Positions 1 through 10,545 of a stretch of 60,000 nt of DNA are shown one piece after another. Source of the DNA: Mesostigma viride. Taxonomy: Eukaryota; Streptophyta; Mesostigmatophyceae; Mesostigmatales; Mesostigmataceae. The stretch spans positions 885,180 through 945,179 of the forward strand of contig RPFO01000644.1 of the NCBI GenBank assembly GCA_009746045.1, written 5' to 3'. Numbering within the stretch: position 1 is the stretch's first letter; each line of letters opens with the position of its first letter. The position numbers and the translations under genes were made by a program. The notes beneath the pieces are model-generated. The model was not told the DNA's origin. It was given only the letters and a program-made list of their open reading frames with translations, and did not search any database.

Positions 1-48
1 CTCCCTCGCATGCAGGAGCAAGAGCCCCCCAAGGGTGGGATGGGTGGG

Positions 49-513
49 AAGAAACAATTACGGGTCACAACCCGCCGACCATGCTTATCAAGCCTACCGT
101 CAAAATGGAAAACGGCAAAACCAGAAATATCCTAACGCTGACAATTTAATAATTCAGCCAGCCAGCTCATCTGTCACACGTCTGAGCTGTCAGGCCATGT
201 GTACTCTTCGAATGCAACCCTGAACACACTACCCAACCAAGCAGCACACCAATCAATTGGTGAGTGCTGGTTACATCAGATTTTATTACAGCTTTTTGAC
301 GCAACTTCCGTCAGCATTCAACACATGGCCGGCCGTTCAAACAAACGGCGCCTGACTTACAAAAGGCAAAGCTAGTTGCCAGTAGGATTCCCCGGTAAAC
401 AACAAGCCGTCCCCATTCGTCTAACAAGCCTTTCTGCATGTACAGCCACAAGGTTGTGGCGGCCCTTTCTTTCCCGCATGCTGTTTAATAAACTATTTTC
501 AGAGAAATCCGAT
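49..513. repeat. 465-bp direct repeat, left copy
   Basis: This block recurs at 1584-2048 with an offset of 1535 and, by eye, a single base difference near 418 (C here, T in the other copy). The pair brackets about 1.07 kb. The ends do not show the TG...CA of an ordinary LTR, so this may be a TRIM-like element, a segmental duplication, or part of a larger tandem array. A 30-bp motif at 1-30 (CTCCCTCGCATGCAGGAGCA...) also recurs at 604-633. No coding sequence is recognised inside. Confidence 0.85.
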
Positions 514-1583
514 TATGACACTTGAGCTCCCAAGAAAACCAGCATTTGATTGAAAACAATGAGTAGAGCCCCTGCCAAAGGCAGGTTTAAGTAGTCATCT
601 CGTCTCCCTCGCATGCAGGAGCAAGAGCCCCCCGATCCACCCCAGTCCCTGGCGCCATTACCCTCCTCCCCCGCACTGTCGCCGCTCAGGAAACAAAACT
701 TGATAGGATCACTGTTGCCCCAATAACAGTGAACAAAGAAAAGGAGAAGACCCCCCCCCTCTTCCGAGCAGCCTCGAGGGTAGCCGCTTCCATAAAAGAC
801 CACAAAGTGGGGCGTGTCGCAACATCTCCTTCATGGCGACTCAGCCCGCACAAGGCTATAATAACCCCCTAAGGGGCCCGACAATAAAAGGTTAGCGAAT
901 CCGCGGAGCCGCCTCAGCAAAATATTATTCCGGATAAAAACCCAGAAAATTCGCATTCCGACGCCACCAGGGTTTGAACCGCTACCTGCCGGGTGCTGAG
1001 CAGGGAGAGACGACAAGGCCAGACACTGCCACTGTCAGCCGAGACGCCTTTCCGATACTCGGTTCCTTTTGTGGGAATTTTGCAAATATATTTTCTTCCG
1101 GAACGCAAGAAATTAGCCGGCCGCGCGTCACCCTTATATCCCTCGCTGGCCCATAACAAAAAAGGGCCGCGCACCAAGCCGAAGGCAGCGCCATGCAGCG
1201 CCCTAGGCGGTGGGCCGCTGACTGACTACCAGCGCAGTCTCATGGAATCCAAATTAATCTATTGACCTTCGCACAGTTTCCGCATCAGCTGCGGACTTCT
1301 TAGTCGACATGATTGGCTCCGCTGCTGGAATTACCAGCAGCCGGGGCGGGGCGCCCAGCCCACTTTCTATGACCACCGAGACGCTGCCCAGCAAGGTGCC
1401 AACCAGAACCACTTGGCACATTGGTAACGCGAAATTTCCGTTCCGTTCAAACCGCCCCTACCTGCCGTGAAGTCGCAAAGCCCGCGACTTCATAGCAGGC
1501 AAGGACGGGGTCTTTGCCTAATTTTCTTTAGCCCCGCCGCCATAGCAGCGAGGCCGCGCATACTGCTTCAGTGAGCACATTCA
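514..1583. other. Spacer between the 465-bp repeats; no gene seen
   Basis: No protein family is recognised on either strand. Two small structures stand out. The minus strand at 971-980 reads GGTTCAAACC, which fits a tRNA-type B box. A hairpin at about 1468-1492 has an 8-bp stem (GAAGTCGC/GCGACTTC) around a 7-nt loop. Short open frames here lack coding character. Confidence 0.5.
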
Positions 1584-2048
1584 AAGAAACAATTACGGGT
1601 CACAACCCGCCGACCATGCTTATCAAGCCTACCGTCAAAATGGAAAACGGCAAAACCAGAAATATCCTAACGCTGACAATTTAATAATTCAGCCAGCCAG
1701 CTCATCTGTCACACGTCTGAGCTGTCAGGCCATGTGTACTCTTCGAATGCAACCCTGAACACACTACCCAACCAAGCAGCACACCAATCAATTGGTGAGT
1801 GCTGGTTACATCAGATTTTATTACAGCTTTTTGACGCAACTTCCGTCAGCATTCAACACATGGCCGGCCGTTCAAACAAACGGCGCCTGACTTACAAAAG
1901 GCAAAGCTAGTTGCCAGTAGGATTCCCCGGTAAACAACAAGCCGTCCCCATTTGTCTAACAAGCCTTTCTGCATGTACAGCCACAAGGTTGTGGCGGCCC
2001 TTTCTTTCCCGCATGCTGTTTAATAAACTATTTTCAGAGAAATCCGAT
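1584..2048. repeat. 465-bp direct repeat, right copy
   Basis: Right-hand partner of 49-513. It runs without a gap into the 66-bp minisatellite: the shared sequence stops at GAT (2046-2048), and the tandem array begins by sharing those last bases. The near identity of the two copies implies a recent duplication or ongoing gene conversion. Confidence 0.85.
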
Positions 2049-2563
2049 ACCCTAATGAGGAACCAAGTCAACCAACCATTGGGAGATTGGTTGCTTTTCT
2101 ATTCTAATGAGTATACCCTAATGAGGAACCAAGTCAACCAACCATCGGGGGATTGGTTGCTTTTCTATTCTAATGAGTATACCCTAATGAGGAACCAAGT
2201 CAACCAACCATTGGGAGATTGGTTGCTTTTCTATTCTAATGAGTATACCCTAATGAGGAACCAAGTCAACCAACCATCGGGGGATTGGTTGCTTTTCTAT
2301 TCTAATGAGTATACCCTAATGAGGAACCAAGTCAACCAACCATCGGGGGATTGGTTGCTTTTCTATTCTAATGAGTATACCCTAATGAGGAACCAAGTCA
2401 ACCAACCATCGGGGGATTGGTTGCTTTTCTATTCTAATGAGTATACCCTAATGAGGAACCAAGTCAACCAACCATCGGGGGATTGGTTGCTTTCCTATTC
2501 TAATGAGTATACCCTAATGAGGAACCAAGTCAACCAACCATCGGGGGATTGGTTGCTTTCCTA
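2047..2563. repeat. 66-bp minisatellite, about 7.8 copies
   Basis: The unit starts ATACCCTAATGAGGAACCAA and repeats every 66 bp. Each unit holds an inverted repeat (CAACCAA...TTGGTTG) that could form a hairpin. Units come in two main types, with TTGGGAGA or TCGGGGGA between the arms. Because 66 is divisible by three, a 217-codon frame (1911-2564) stays open through the array with a 22-residue repeat. That frame is probably a by-product of the period, not a gene. Confidence 0.95.
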
Positions 2564-3420
2564 GCGCTGTCATTGCATGACTCTCTCCTGCAGCTTACCC
2601 GCGAACAGGTCTACATATAGGGCTCACCCGAGCATACATAGGCCTTTCCCAAAAAATTTCATACATTCGGTTCGCAACATGTCGAATTCAGCGGTTCACG
2701 ACAGTGTACACCTTTGCTTTTGTTGCTGTTCTCACTTGTCCACTTTGGCAACCGGTGGATCCATAAACATGCCTTGTTTGCTTCTAGCGCTTACGTCATC
2801 TCACGTCGTCTGACCACGCACGTGCCGTGGTGCCACGGGCATGCGGCGCCGCATGGTCACGAGCCTCTGTGGATCGAGTAAACCCTGCGGCCGTGTTCCC
2901 GTGGAGTAATCACCGCAAACTCTTGCGGTCCTCCGAAGTCAAAACCAGCGCTGATCGCAATCGGAGAGTTTTGCCACACACACATACAGGCGCACACACG
3001 CGCGCACACACACACCATGCACACACACGCACACCATGCACAGGCCCCCGTGCAGCGGCATGGCGCTGCAAGGTCACCGCTCAGGGTCTGCAGTGTGAGC
3101 CTTCTGTATGAAATGGGAGCACCACCGTAACGCTATCTTGTACTGGTGTATAGTATACCTACAGTATACTTACAGTATACCTACCAGGGTATAATCTATG
3201 GTACAACCTTGATGCATCGCTTACGGGCGATGATCTTTGTATTGTATCTTGAGGTTGTATGAATTTATATATTTTTTAAAAATTCTTCTTATTGTTATCA
3301 CTTTGTGGGCCACCAACTTGTTATCACTTTGTGCTGGATGGGCGGCGTGGTGTATTGATGGATCCTGGTGTTTTGTACGGTGGTTGTTGTGTCCTGTGGT
3401 CACACCCCGTGCCGCCGCAG
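2564..3420. other. Non-coding stretch upstream of the nucleoside hydrolase exons
   Basis: It contains a CA/GC-rich simple-sequence patch (about 2972-3045) and a short cluster of AGTATAC/AGTATACTTAC repeats (about 3148-3185). If the hydrolase gene is intact, this is intron sequence upstream of its penultimate exon. No earlier hydrolase exon, such as the N-terminal aspartate cluster of the family, was found here. Confidence 0.45.
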
Positions 3421-5118
3421 GTGTGCTGGATGGGCGGCGCGGTGGACGTGAACGGCAACGTGTTCCCCACACAAGCGGACGGCCCCTCGGAGGATGGTCA
3501 GGAGCAGGAGCACGACAGCCACGCCGAGTGGTACGCCGCCTGCGCCGCTCTTGTCCCTTGCTTGCTGCTCTGGTCGCTGGTTGGCGGGTGCTGAACTGGT
3601 TGGCGTCGGCTCTGGTTGCTTCCGTGCTGCAGCCACAATTGCTGCACGGTGGTTGCTTGCTGCTGCGCTGGCTGCTGCTGCTCCTATTAATAGCGTAGCA
3701 CGGCTACAGCTCCGCAAGGTGGCTGGATTCGCATCGGTTAGTCGGGCTGCATGCGCACATGGGCTATATGACGCTGCGTGGTGGTGGTCGGCCACGTGCA
3801 GCGCACGCAAGCGGGCTGGGGTGCCACATGGCGGTGGTCGTTATGGTACGGTGACATGCACCAGAAATGGAAGGGGCCAAGGGCTCCTGCGTCGAGGTTG
3901 AGACGTTGGCTTGCTTATGAATGTGAGGCAGCGGGATCATGAGCCCGCTGGATGCTGTATGTTGAGGGCTGGCCGGTGCATGGGCAGGCAAATGTGGCTG
4001 CGCATCTTGGCATGGGTGGAGGAGATATCGCCCCACAATCCCATGGGTGGCTAGCAGATGGGTTGGAAGGTGATACTTGCACGTGGGGTATATCACGTAC
4101 CTTGCTGCCCACCGTCTCCGCTCTCTATCCTAGCTTTCCCCAGTACCCTGCAGGGAGTGCAACAACTTGTCCTGGGTGATTACGCGACACGTTGGGTTTT
4201 GTCCGAGCGTGTGCAACCACATGATGCGGTTGTGTCCTTGATATGCGGGCATATAGTTGTTGGGCTGGTTGTCTCATTGATATGCGTGCATGTCCCACTG
4301 CCTGAACAGAGGCCGCGCCGCATGGCCGCTCTTTCTCTTTTCATGTGCCCCAACTATGACCTGTTCAGCTTTGAGTTCAAACCAAAACTGACCAGCTGTC
4401 CCTGTCACCGCGGGGTGCATACCCTCCACGATTGGGAACCGGGGTTGCTCAGTATCACTGGTTGCCTTTCATTTGTGTCCATGCCTATTTATCAATCTTG
4501 CACCCTGCTGTGTAACCCTGTTGTCGTCATTAACTTGGGAAAACAAACCTTTGGAGCGTGGTGTCATCAATGAGACAACCAGCGCAGGCCAGAAATCTGG
4601 AGAATCCGGACCATGGTAGCTCAAGCCTGCCGTTATCTTATCTGCGTTATCATCATGGTACTTGGCCTCCTGCCACCCGGCACAGGAATGTCTACTGGGA
4701 CGCACCCTCCGCCCGCCAGGTGGTGCGCTCTGGCATCCCCATCGTGCTCTGCCCGCTGGACGTGACCAACTGTGTGCCCATCACGACCGCGTTCGTGACC
4801 AACCTGGCGGTCGGCGCAGGGCGGTCGAGGAGCACCCTGGCCGACCTGGTCGCGCAGATGTACGCGTTCACGATGCGGGGGATCGGGTTCTGGGCAGCGG
4901 GGTACTACGCGTGGGACGTGCTCACGCTCAGCTACCTGCTGTGGCCCGAGATATTCGGGGTGGACACCATCCCGATTGATGTCGTTGTGGAGGGGAAGAG
5001 CGAGGGGCGCACACGGAGGGATGCCCAAGCCGGCGTGCCTGTATCGGTGCTCATGCGCGTGGATGCCGCCGCATGGGAGACGCGGCTGATCACGGCACTG
5101 TGTGACGAGAAGTTTTAG
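3421..5118 (+). CDS. Inosine/uridine-type nucleoside hydrolase, C-terminal two exons
   Basis: Two exons are supported: 3421-3530 and 4686-5118, joined across a 1155-bp intron with GT (3531) and AG (4685) ends. Exon one opens after a CCGCCGCAG acceptor and encodes VCWMGGAVDVNGNV and then HAEW. The split Trp codon rejoins to give HAEWNVYWDAPSARQVV, which matches the MGGA and AEx(N)xxxDPxAA blocks of the IU nucleoside hydrolase family. Exon two continues with SGIPIVLCPLDVTN and ends in the usual PxDVVVEG strand and a TAG stop. The enzymes cleave the N-glycosidic bond of ribonucleosides for salvage. The family's catalytic HDPxA motif reads YYAWDVLTL here, so the histidine is absent, as in some plant extracellular relatives. 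No N-terminal exons lie in the window between 2564 and 3420. They are either beyond the left edge or lost, so the gene may be a fragment. Confidence 0.8.
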
Positions 5119-5474
5119 TGGTGTTTGCTGGCCATCATTGCATGGGGGGCGGCCAGGATTGGGTTTGACGTTGCGAACAGTGGTAAAAAGCCTCATATTT
5201 GGTAGGCTGCTTTCCACAATGCCAAGGCTCATATAATTTGCCACATGTATGTGTCAAGTGCTTGTTGTCTACTGCAATGCTGGGACCTTGGTGTTTATAA
5301 CATGATAGCGTAGTCGTCTCATAGTTTGATGGAGACGTTTTTGCTGGAGAGTGGATAGCAAGTGATGCATAAAGGCAAGTGCGTAAGGCACTTATGCTGA
5401 GATAACAATTTCTTTGTGCGTTGAAAAATATATTTTCACGCGTGTATGATTTCTTATTGAATTTTACGACAAAT
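5119..5474. other. 3' flank of nucleoside hydrolase gene
   Basis: AT-richer, non-coding sequence between the hydrolase stop codon and the target duplication of a LINE. No TGTAA poly(A) box was seen in this interval. Nothing else is recognised. Confidence 0.4.
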
Positions 5475-6014
5475 TTATCCCATGTTTGATTTGTACGCTG
5501 ATTTGCCCTATGTTTCCCACATTATTAGGCACAGGCGCCGGGGCCTAGCCGGGCACCTGGCCCGCACAGATCAGGTAGACACATCAGATGGACTAGCTGG
5601 CACCAAGCCCGCCCAGCCTGGGCGATATGTCCTCACCTGGCGTGCCCCAGGCCGCGCGCGGCAGGGCCGCCACCCGTGGACCTTTCGTGATAGACTCGGC
5701 ATGGACATGTGCTACACTAGACGTGACATACGGGCTCACACCCGGGCAGCCCCCTGGTTTGTCTGTAATATGGAGGCAGATGGTACGCAAGGATAGATGG
5801 CAAGTAGTGATGAAGGAGACCACCCCCAAGTCTGTGGGGGCTCCGCGTGTGACCGCGTATGGCATTCATAGCGATTCGGGCCGCGGTGCCCACAACCCTG
5901 TAACTAGGACCTAGATAGCTTACACCCTCCATTCCATCCCATGTTCCCTCCCACTGAGGACTAATGCTCACGTGACGCAGTCACGTGTCTATTAATTAAT
6001 TATTAATTATCCCA
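5475..6014 (+). mobile_element. 5'-truncated LINE, copy 1
   Basis: The body starts at about 5485 and aligns with the 3' third of the LINE at 55531-56484. The encoded protein begins LYADLPYVSHIIRHRR and continues LAGHLARTDQVDTSD, the tail of a non-LTR retrotransposon ORF2 downstream of the reverse transcriptase. The reading frame is broken: a short insertion after CYTRRD shifts the end (SVIWRQM) to another frame. The 3' UTR includes the CACGTGACGCAGTCACGTG palindrome and ends in an ATTA-type tail. TTATCCCA at 5475-5482 recurs at 6007-6014 as the probable target-site duplication. The 5' truncation is typical of incomplete reverse transcription. Confidence 0.85.
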
Positions 6015-6050
6015 CGCCATGCTGCATGGATTAATAAATTAATGAATTAG

Positions 6051-6325
6051 TAACATAACTCCGTTGGGAGTATATGTTGCACATATCCCAGAGAAGGGGC
6101 CTATGGCTTTTAATACATTCTGGGCTACTTAATTCCTGCAAGAGTGGAATGTAAACAACACTTGCGATAGGTGCACCAAGGGCACCTGCACCACCATGCT
6201 GTCTCGGAGCTCAACCCAACTAAGGGGGGGCCCGGCATGGGGGGGAAGATCATCATGGCGATACAAGAGCTAGGGCATGGCTTCTCAACAGAGAGCGTCT
6301 CTCTGCATAGGCATAGCATGGCTAA
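6051..6325 (-). repeat. Family A repeat (LINE 3'-UTR-like), copy 1
   Basis: Recognised by ACATAACTCCGTTGGGAG at one end, CAAG(G/A)GTGG and AGGTGCACCA in the middle, and GGGGGGGAAGATCATCAT toward the other end. In this orientation the AT-rich ATTA tail lies on the left (about 6000-6050), so the element reads on the minus strand. It sits 3' of the minus-strand ORF1 at 6521-7436 and is probably its 3' UTR. Confidence 0.75.
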
Positions 6326-6520
6326 ATTCTTAATGCAACATCCATGGGAGGTCCCATTATAGGCATGGCTTGGCTAAATTCTGAAGGCATCATCCATGGG
6401 GGCCATTGTGGGCGCACATGCTTGTGGGCCACATGCTAGGCTAAGCCTGACTAATCTACACTACTGGTATATACTTCCTAGTAGTCTGAGGTGGCAGGAG
6501 GTGCCTGCCAGGGCTTGTGG

Positions 6521-7436
6521 TCAACGTGGATGACCGCCCCCCTCCAGTATACTGGCTTCCGGCCCCCCTGCGCTCTGCCGGAGCTGAAGGTAGGTCGGCC
6601 ATAGCTCGCGTCGCCGCTGTTGCTGGGCCAGGGTCAAGTCGTCGTCCAGCCTGAAGAAAGTCCCTGAGAGCTTCTTGCGGCCTTTAAGGAACGACAGCTT
6701 GTCCGCCATGTACTTAAAGGTGAGGAGCACGGGTGCCGGGCCAGCCTTACCCCGCGCGCGGGGGAGGCGGACAGCCGACATCCGCAGCTCACCAGTGAGT
6801 TGCATGGGGGCAACTGGAATGTCGCGCTTAAAGGCCGTGAGAAGAGTCGTCGAGGTCTCACCTATACCGTCTGGTCGAAGTGCTTGACGATGACATTGTG
6901 GCTGCGCTGGGTGATGTCGGCCTCCTCGCGAAGGTCGAGTGCTTGTTGCTTGAGCTGTGCCGCGATGGTGGAGGTGGTGGAGATGGTGTGATGCTTTTAA
7001 AGCAAGTCCGCCCAGGTGGAGGGAGCATCACTGGCCGGGCCAGCAGATGCCGGTTGGGCAGCGATGTCCTTCACCGCCTGTGGGCGGTGAGGCCTGCGGT
7101 GTCATGCAAGCTCTCAAGGGCGGTGGCGGTGGCTTGGAGGCGCTGGTCAAGGTCGAGGAGCTGCGCCGTGATGTCGGCAGTGGAGGCGGAAATGGTGGTG
7201 GAGGCGGAGGCGACGGTGGTGGAAAGCTGAGGAAGCTCAGCAGCGCCACTGAGCGTGCCGCCCAGTGCTGCCACATCGGTAGCAAGGGGGGTCACGTGCT
7301 GCTGGAAGGCTTCCGTAAGGATGGAACGGAGTGTGGGGGCGGAGATGGATGGAGCCCAGATCTCGCCATCAGAGCGCATGAGAAGGGAGTTGAGAATGGT
7401 GTGCTGGAGTATGGGGCGGTTTCTTGAGATGTGCAA
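6521..7436 (-). pseudogene. L1-type ORF1 protein, minus-strand copy (broken)
   Basis: Two open pieces in different frames make up one ORF1-like protein. The N-terminal piece (7071-7436) is Ala/Ser/Thr/Leu-rich with spaced heptads such as ITAQLLDLDQRLQATATAL, a likely coiled coil. The C-terminal piece (6521-6805) has LPRARGKAG, LLTFKYMADKLSFLKGRKKL and FFRLDDDLTLAQQQRRREL, matching the RRM and C-terminal domains of L1 ORF1p-like nucleic-acid chaperones (Transposase_22 type). Such proteins trimerise and coat LINE RNA. A frameshifted stretch (6806-7070) separates the pieces. It is a diverged relative of the plus-strand copy at 7424-8415, which starts from nearly the same point. No ORF2 follows it. 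Confidence 0.75.
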
Positions 7437-8415
7437 GCAACTCTTCCATCAGGGCCGCCTCACCGATGCTTACCAGAGGCGCACCTCCACCTTCGACCCC
7501 ATCCTCCAAAGCCGCCGCCCCCACCTTCAGCAACGCGTCCTTTTCTCCCTTCTTGGCCGCTCCATCGAGGAGCTTTGGCACCCCAAGCCCCTCACCGAAT
7601 CCTCCATCCCTCAAGGAGGCCCTCGAGCAGCACGTGGCCCCCATCGCTGCAGATGTGGCGGCCATGCCGGGGCGGCAGCCGAGCTTGGAACCCCTCCTCT
7701 CCACCATCTCCACCGCCACCTCCACCCTCCTCGCCTCCTCCACCGCCACCACCCCCACCTCCGACGCCATCACCGCCCAGCTCCGCAACATCGACCAGCG
7801 TCTTAAGGACAATGCATGCCATCGCTATCGAGGTCCTGCAGAACACAGCAGGCCTCACCGCCCAGGCGGTGAAGGACGTTGCCGCCAAGCCAGCCCCTGC
7901 TGGCCTGGCCGGCGATGCTCCTCCCATCACGACCTGGGCGGACATGCTTAATGTCATTAAGCAGCACACCACCTCCGCCGTCGCAGCCCAGCTCCAGCAG
8001 CAGACGCTTGACCTCCGCGAGGAGGCCGAGCTCGCCAAGCGCAGCCTCAACGCCATCGTCAAGAACTTCGACATGCCAGGAAGGTGAAAATTCCGAGAAG
8101 CTTGCACGTGCGTTTGAGAGCAAAATCCTTGATCGCATGGGCCTCCTGGGTGAGATTAAGCTGGCCGCCCACCGCCTCCCCCGCGCGCGGGGTAAGGCAG
8201 GGGCGCCTCCGCTTCTTCTCATCTTTGAGAGCCCAGCGGACAAGATTTCGTTTCTCAGACGCCGCAAGCGGCTCGAGAACACTCCCTTCACCGTGGACGA
8301 CGACTTGACCCTGGCGCAGCAACAACGGCGACGGGAGCTATGGCCGACCTACCTCCAGCTCCGGCAGACCAAGGCGGGCCAGCGGGTGTACTGGAAGGGG
8401 GCGGCCATCTACTGA
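7424..8415 (+). pseudogene. L1-type ORF1 protein, plus-strand copy (frameshifted)
   Basis: The N-terminal part (7424-7830) is Pro/Ser/Ala-rich and has SLKEALEQHVAPIAADVAAM and AITAQLRNIDQRLKDNA, paralogous to the minus-strand copy. The middle (7830-8087) continues in another frame with QQQTLDLREEAELAKRSLNA, a clear coiled-coil pattern. The C-terminal RRM/CTD-like part (about 8090-8415) has KLARAFESKILDRMGLLGEI, LLLIFESPADKISFLRRRKR, FTVDDDLTLAQQQRRREL and ends AGQRVYWKGAAIY. At least two frameshifts break it. Role by homology: RNA-binding ORF1p of an L1-like LINE. The downstream 3' UTR and (ATTA)n tail run to about 9560. No reverse transcriptase lies between, so this is an ORF1-only or internally deleted element. 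Confidence 0.75.
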
Positions 8416-8594
8416 CGTCGGCCACAAGCCCTGGCACGCGACCCCCTCAACCACCGCGGCCCCAGCGACTCCAGACGCCCCAGCCTAGGGGAATACAGCA
8501 GCAGTCGTGTAGAATATAGTTAGACCGTGGCCTTGTACATGCCCGCCTACTACAGGCACTATACCAGCTGAGGCCTAGCATTATTTAGCCATTA

Positions 8595-8868
8595 GGAACA
8601 TAACTCCGTTGGGAGTATATGTAGCACATAGCCCAGAGAAGGGGCATATGGCCTATCATACATTCTAAGCTACTTCCTGCAAGGGTGGGAGTGTAAACGA
8701 CCCTTGCTCTAGGTGCACCAGGGCACCGGCACCACCATGCTGTCTCAGGTTCAACCCGCCTAAGGGGGGGATCCTGGCACGGGGGGGAAGATCATCATAG
8801 CTATACAAAAGCTAGAGCGTGGCATCTCAGCAGAGAGCAGCTCTCTGCATGGGCACAGCATAACTAAA
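8595..8868 (-). repeat. Family A repeat, copy 2 (inverted relative to ORF1)
   Basis: Near full-length copy, starting GGAACATAACTCCGTTGGGA and ending near CTCTGCATGGGCACAGCAT. It faces copies 3 and 4 (8954-9560), so together they could form a large hairpin. Confidence 0.8.
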
Positions 8869-8953
8869 TAAAACTAGGCATCATATTTAGCCATGTACAT
8901 GTGTGCCTATGATGAGCCACACTCCAGATGATGCCTAGCTTTATTTCATTACG

Positions 8954-9175
8954 CAGTGCCCATGCAGGGAGTCACTCTCTGCTGAGAAGCCATGCCCTAG
9001 CTCTTGTATAGCTATGCTGATCTTCCCCCCCATGACAGGCTCCCCCTTAGCTGGGCATAGCTTGATAGATCATGGGGCTGCAGGTGTCCTGGGGCACCTA
9101 GAGCAAGGGTCGTTTACATTCCCACCCTTGCAGGAAGTAGCTTAGAATGTATTATAGGCTCATATGCCCCCTCTA
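8954..9175 (+). repeat. Family A repeat, copy 3
   Basis: Reverse-complement orientation to copy 2: GTGCCCATGCAGGGAGTCAC at the left and CCACCCTTGCAGGAAGTAGC toward the right. The terminal CTCCCAACGGAGTT part is missing, and the copy passes into a CTATACCAGC duplicated segment. Confidence 0.75.
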
Positions 9176-9282
9176 TACCAGCACAGGCTCTATACCAGCT
9201 GACTCACGAGTCTCCCTTAGCCATGTACATGTGTGCCTATGATGTGCCACACTCCAGATGATGCCTAGCCTTATTTAGTAAT

Positions 9283-9560
9283 GTTGTGCCCATGCAGGGA
9301 GTAACTCTCTGCTGAGATGCCATGCCCTAGCTTTTGTATAGCCATGCTGATCTTCCCCCCGATGACAGGCTCCCCCTTGGCTGGGCATAGCTTGAAGATC
9401 ATGGGGATGCAAGTGCCCTGGTGCACCTAGAGCAAGGGTCCTTTACATTCCCACCCTTGCAGGAAGTAGCTTAGAATGTATGATAGGCCATATGCCCCTT
9501 CTCTGGGCTATGTGCTACATATACTCCCAACGGAGTTATGTTCCTAATTAATTAATTAAT
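9283..9560 (+). repeat. Family A repeat, copy 4, with (ATTA)n tail
   Basis: Full copy in 3'-UTR sense orientation, ending CTCCCAACGGAGTTATGTTC and then a TAATTAATTAATTAATTAAT tail. This end is the likely 3' terminus of the plus-strand ORF1 element that starts at 7424. Confidence 0.8.
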
Positions 9561-9599
9561 TAATGCCCCCTCTCTGGGCTATTAATTAATTAATTAATT

Positions 9600-9841
9600 A
9601 GAAACATAGCTCCGTTGGGAGTACATGTAGCACATATCCCTGAGAAGGGGCATATGGCTTTTAATACATTCTGGGCTACTTCCTGCAAGGGTGGGAATGT
9701 AAGCTACCCTTGCTCTAGGTGCACCAGGGCACCTGCACCCTCATGAACTTCACACTATGGGCTATGTGCTACACTCTGGGCTATGTGCTACAGAAACGCC
9801 CAACGGAGTTATGTTTCTAATTAATTAATTAATTAATTAAT
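9600..9841. repeat. Family A fragments, opposed, with (ATTA)n tails
   Basis: 9600-9743 is a 5' part in the copy-2 orientation (GAAACATAGCTCCGTTGGGA). 9755-9841 is a short piece in the opposite orientation, with GGGCTATGTGCTACA twice and CCCAACGGAGTTATGTTTCT, ending in a 22-bp ATTA tract. Repeated tail-to-tail insertion into earlier tails would explain the palindromic layout. Confidence 0.7.
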
Positions 9842-10545
9842 GGCATCGCTGCGTTATCAACGAATGGGTAGCATAAGCTTTACATTGTATTTATACTGTA
9901 CAAAGAGGAACAAACTTGCGCCTGGTGGCCATGTTAGGCTGGCAGAGACGGCAACAAGGTGTAACCCAAGTGATATGAACCCGCCGGCCATCACATTGCG
10001 CAGCCCCTGCCACGCCGTGCCCTTATTCATTACTTGAATGCCGCAATAGGGTGAGGCGATGGCCCACTGAGACTTCCTTCAAGCCGATCCTCCTCAACCC
10101 TCAAAGGTCAGGCATGCGGTCCTCACCCGTACTGATCCGACGGCCGCATCCATTAAGTCTGGTAAGCCACCGTAGTCCAATTTTCCGGCCGAACAGGTGC
10201 TGGTTCCTCATGCGCCCTCGCGCCTGTCAAAGGCCACGTGCTACACCATCGAGCCTCCACATCGCCCTGTGTGGCCGGATGGTGACAGTGGTCGAATCGC
10301 AGCGCTGTTAGCCTCACTCAAGCCTCACTCAGCAACTCTCCACCCCTCGCCATCCTGCAGCTGGCGCGTCGCCACATGTCACCGAATCATCTGGTCAGAC
10401 TTCTCAGCGAGACAACCTACGCAGGCTTACAGCTGCAGCCTCATCTCGTCCTCATGAACCACTCGGCCGGCATGCCAAAGTGCTGGTCCTGAGTCCACGC
10501 TCCTACATGTGCCTTGACGGCCAATAAAGTAATCTCGCCTCCCGA
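9842..10545. other. No gene recognised
   Basis: Moderately GC-rich sequence without a convincing coding frame. The short plus-strand frames (9840-10457) show no family motifs. Confidence 0.35.

Noticed and set aside
2047-2563. CRISPR array
   Set aside because: The repeats are contiguous, without unique spacers, and the genome is eukaryotic.
1911-2564. 217-codon ORF with 22-residue repeats as a gene
   Set aside because: The open frame follows from a 66-bp period; the N-terminal part lies in a non-coding repeat, and there is no supporting domain.
4633-5244. 203-codon minus-strand frame opposite the nucleoside hydrolase exon
   Set aside because: GC-rich antisense shadow of the real exon, with no motif.
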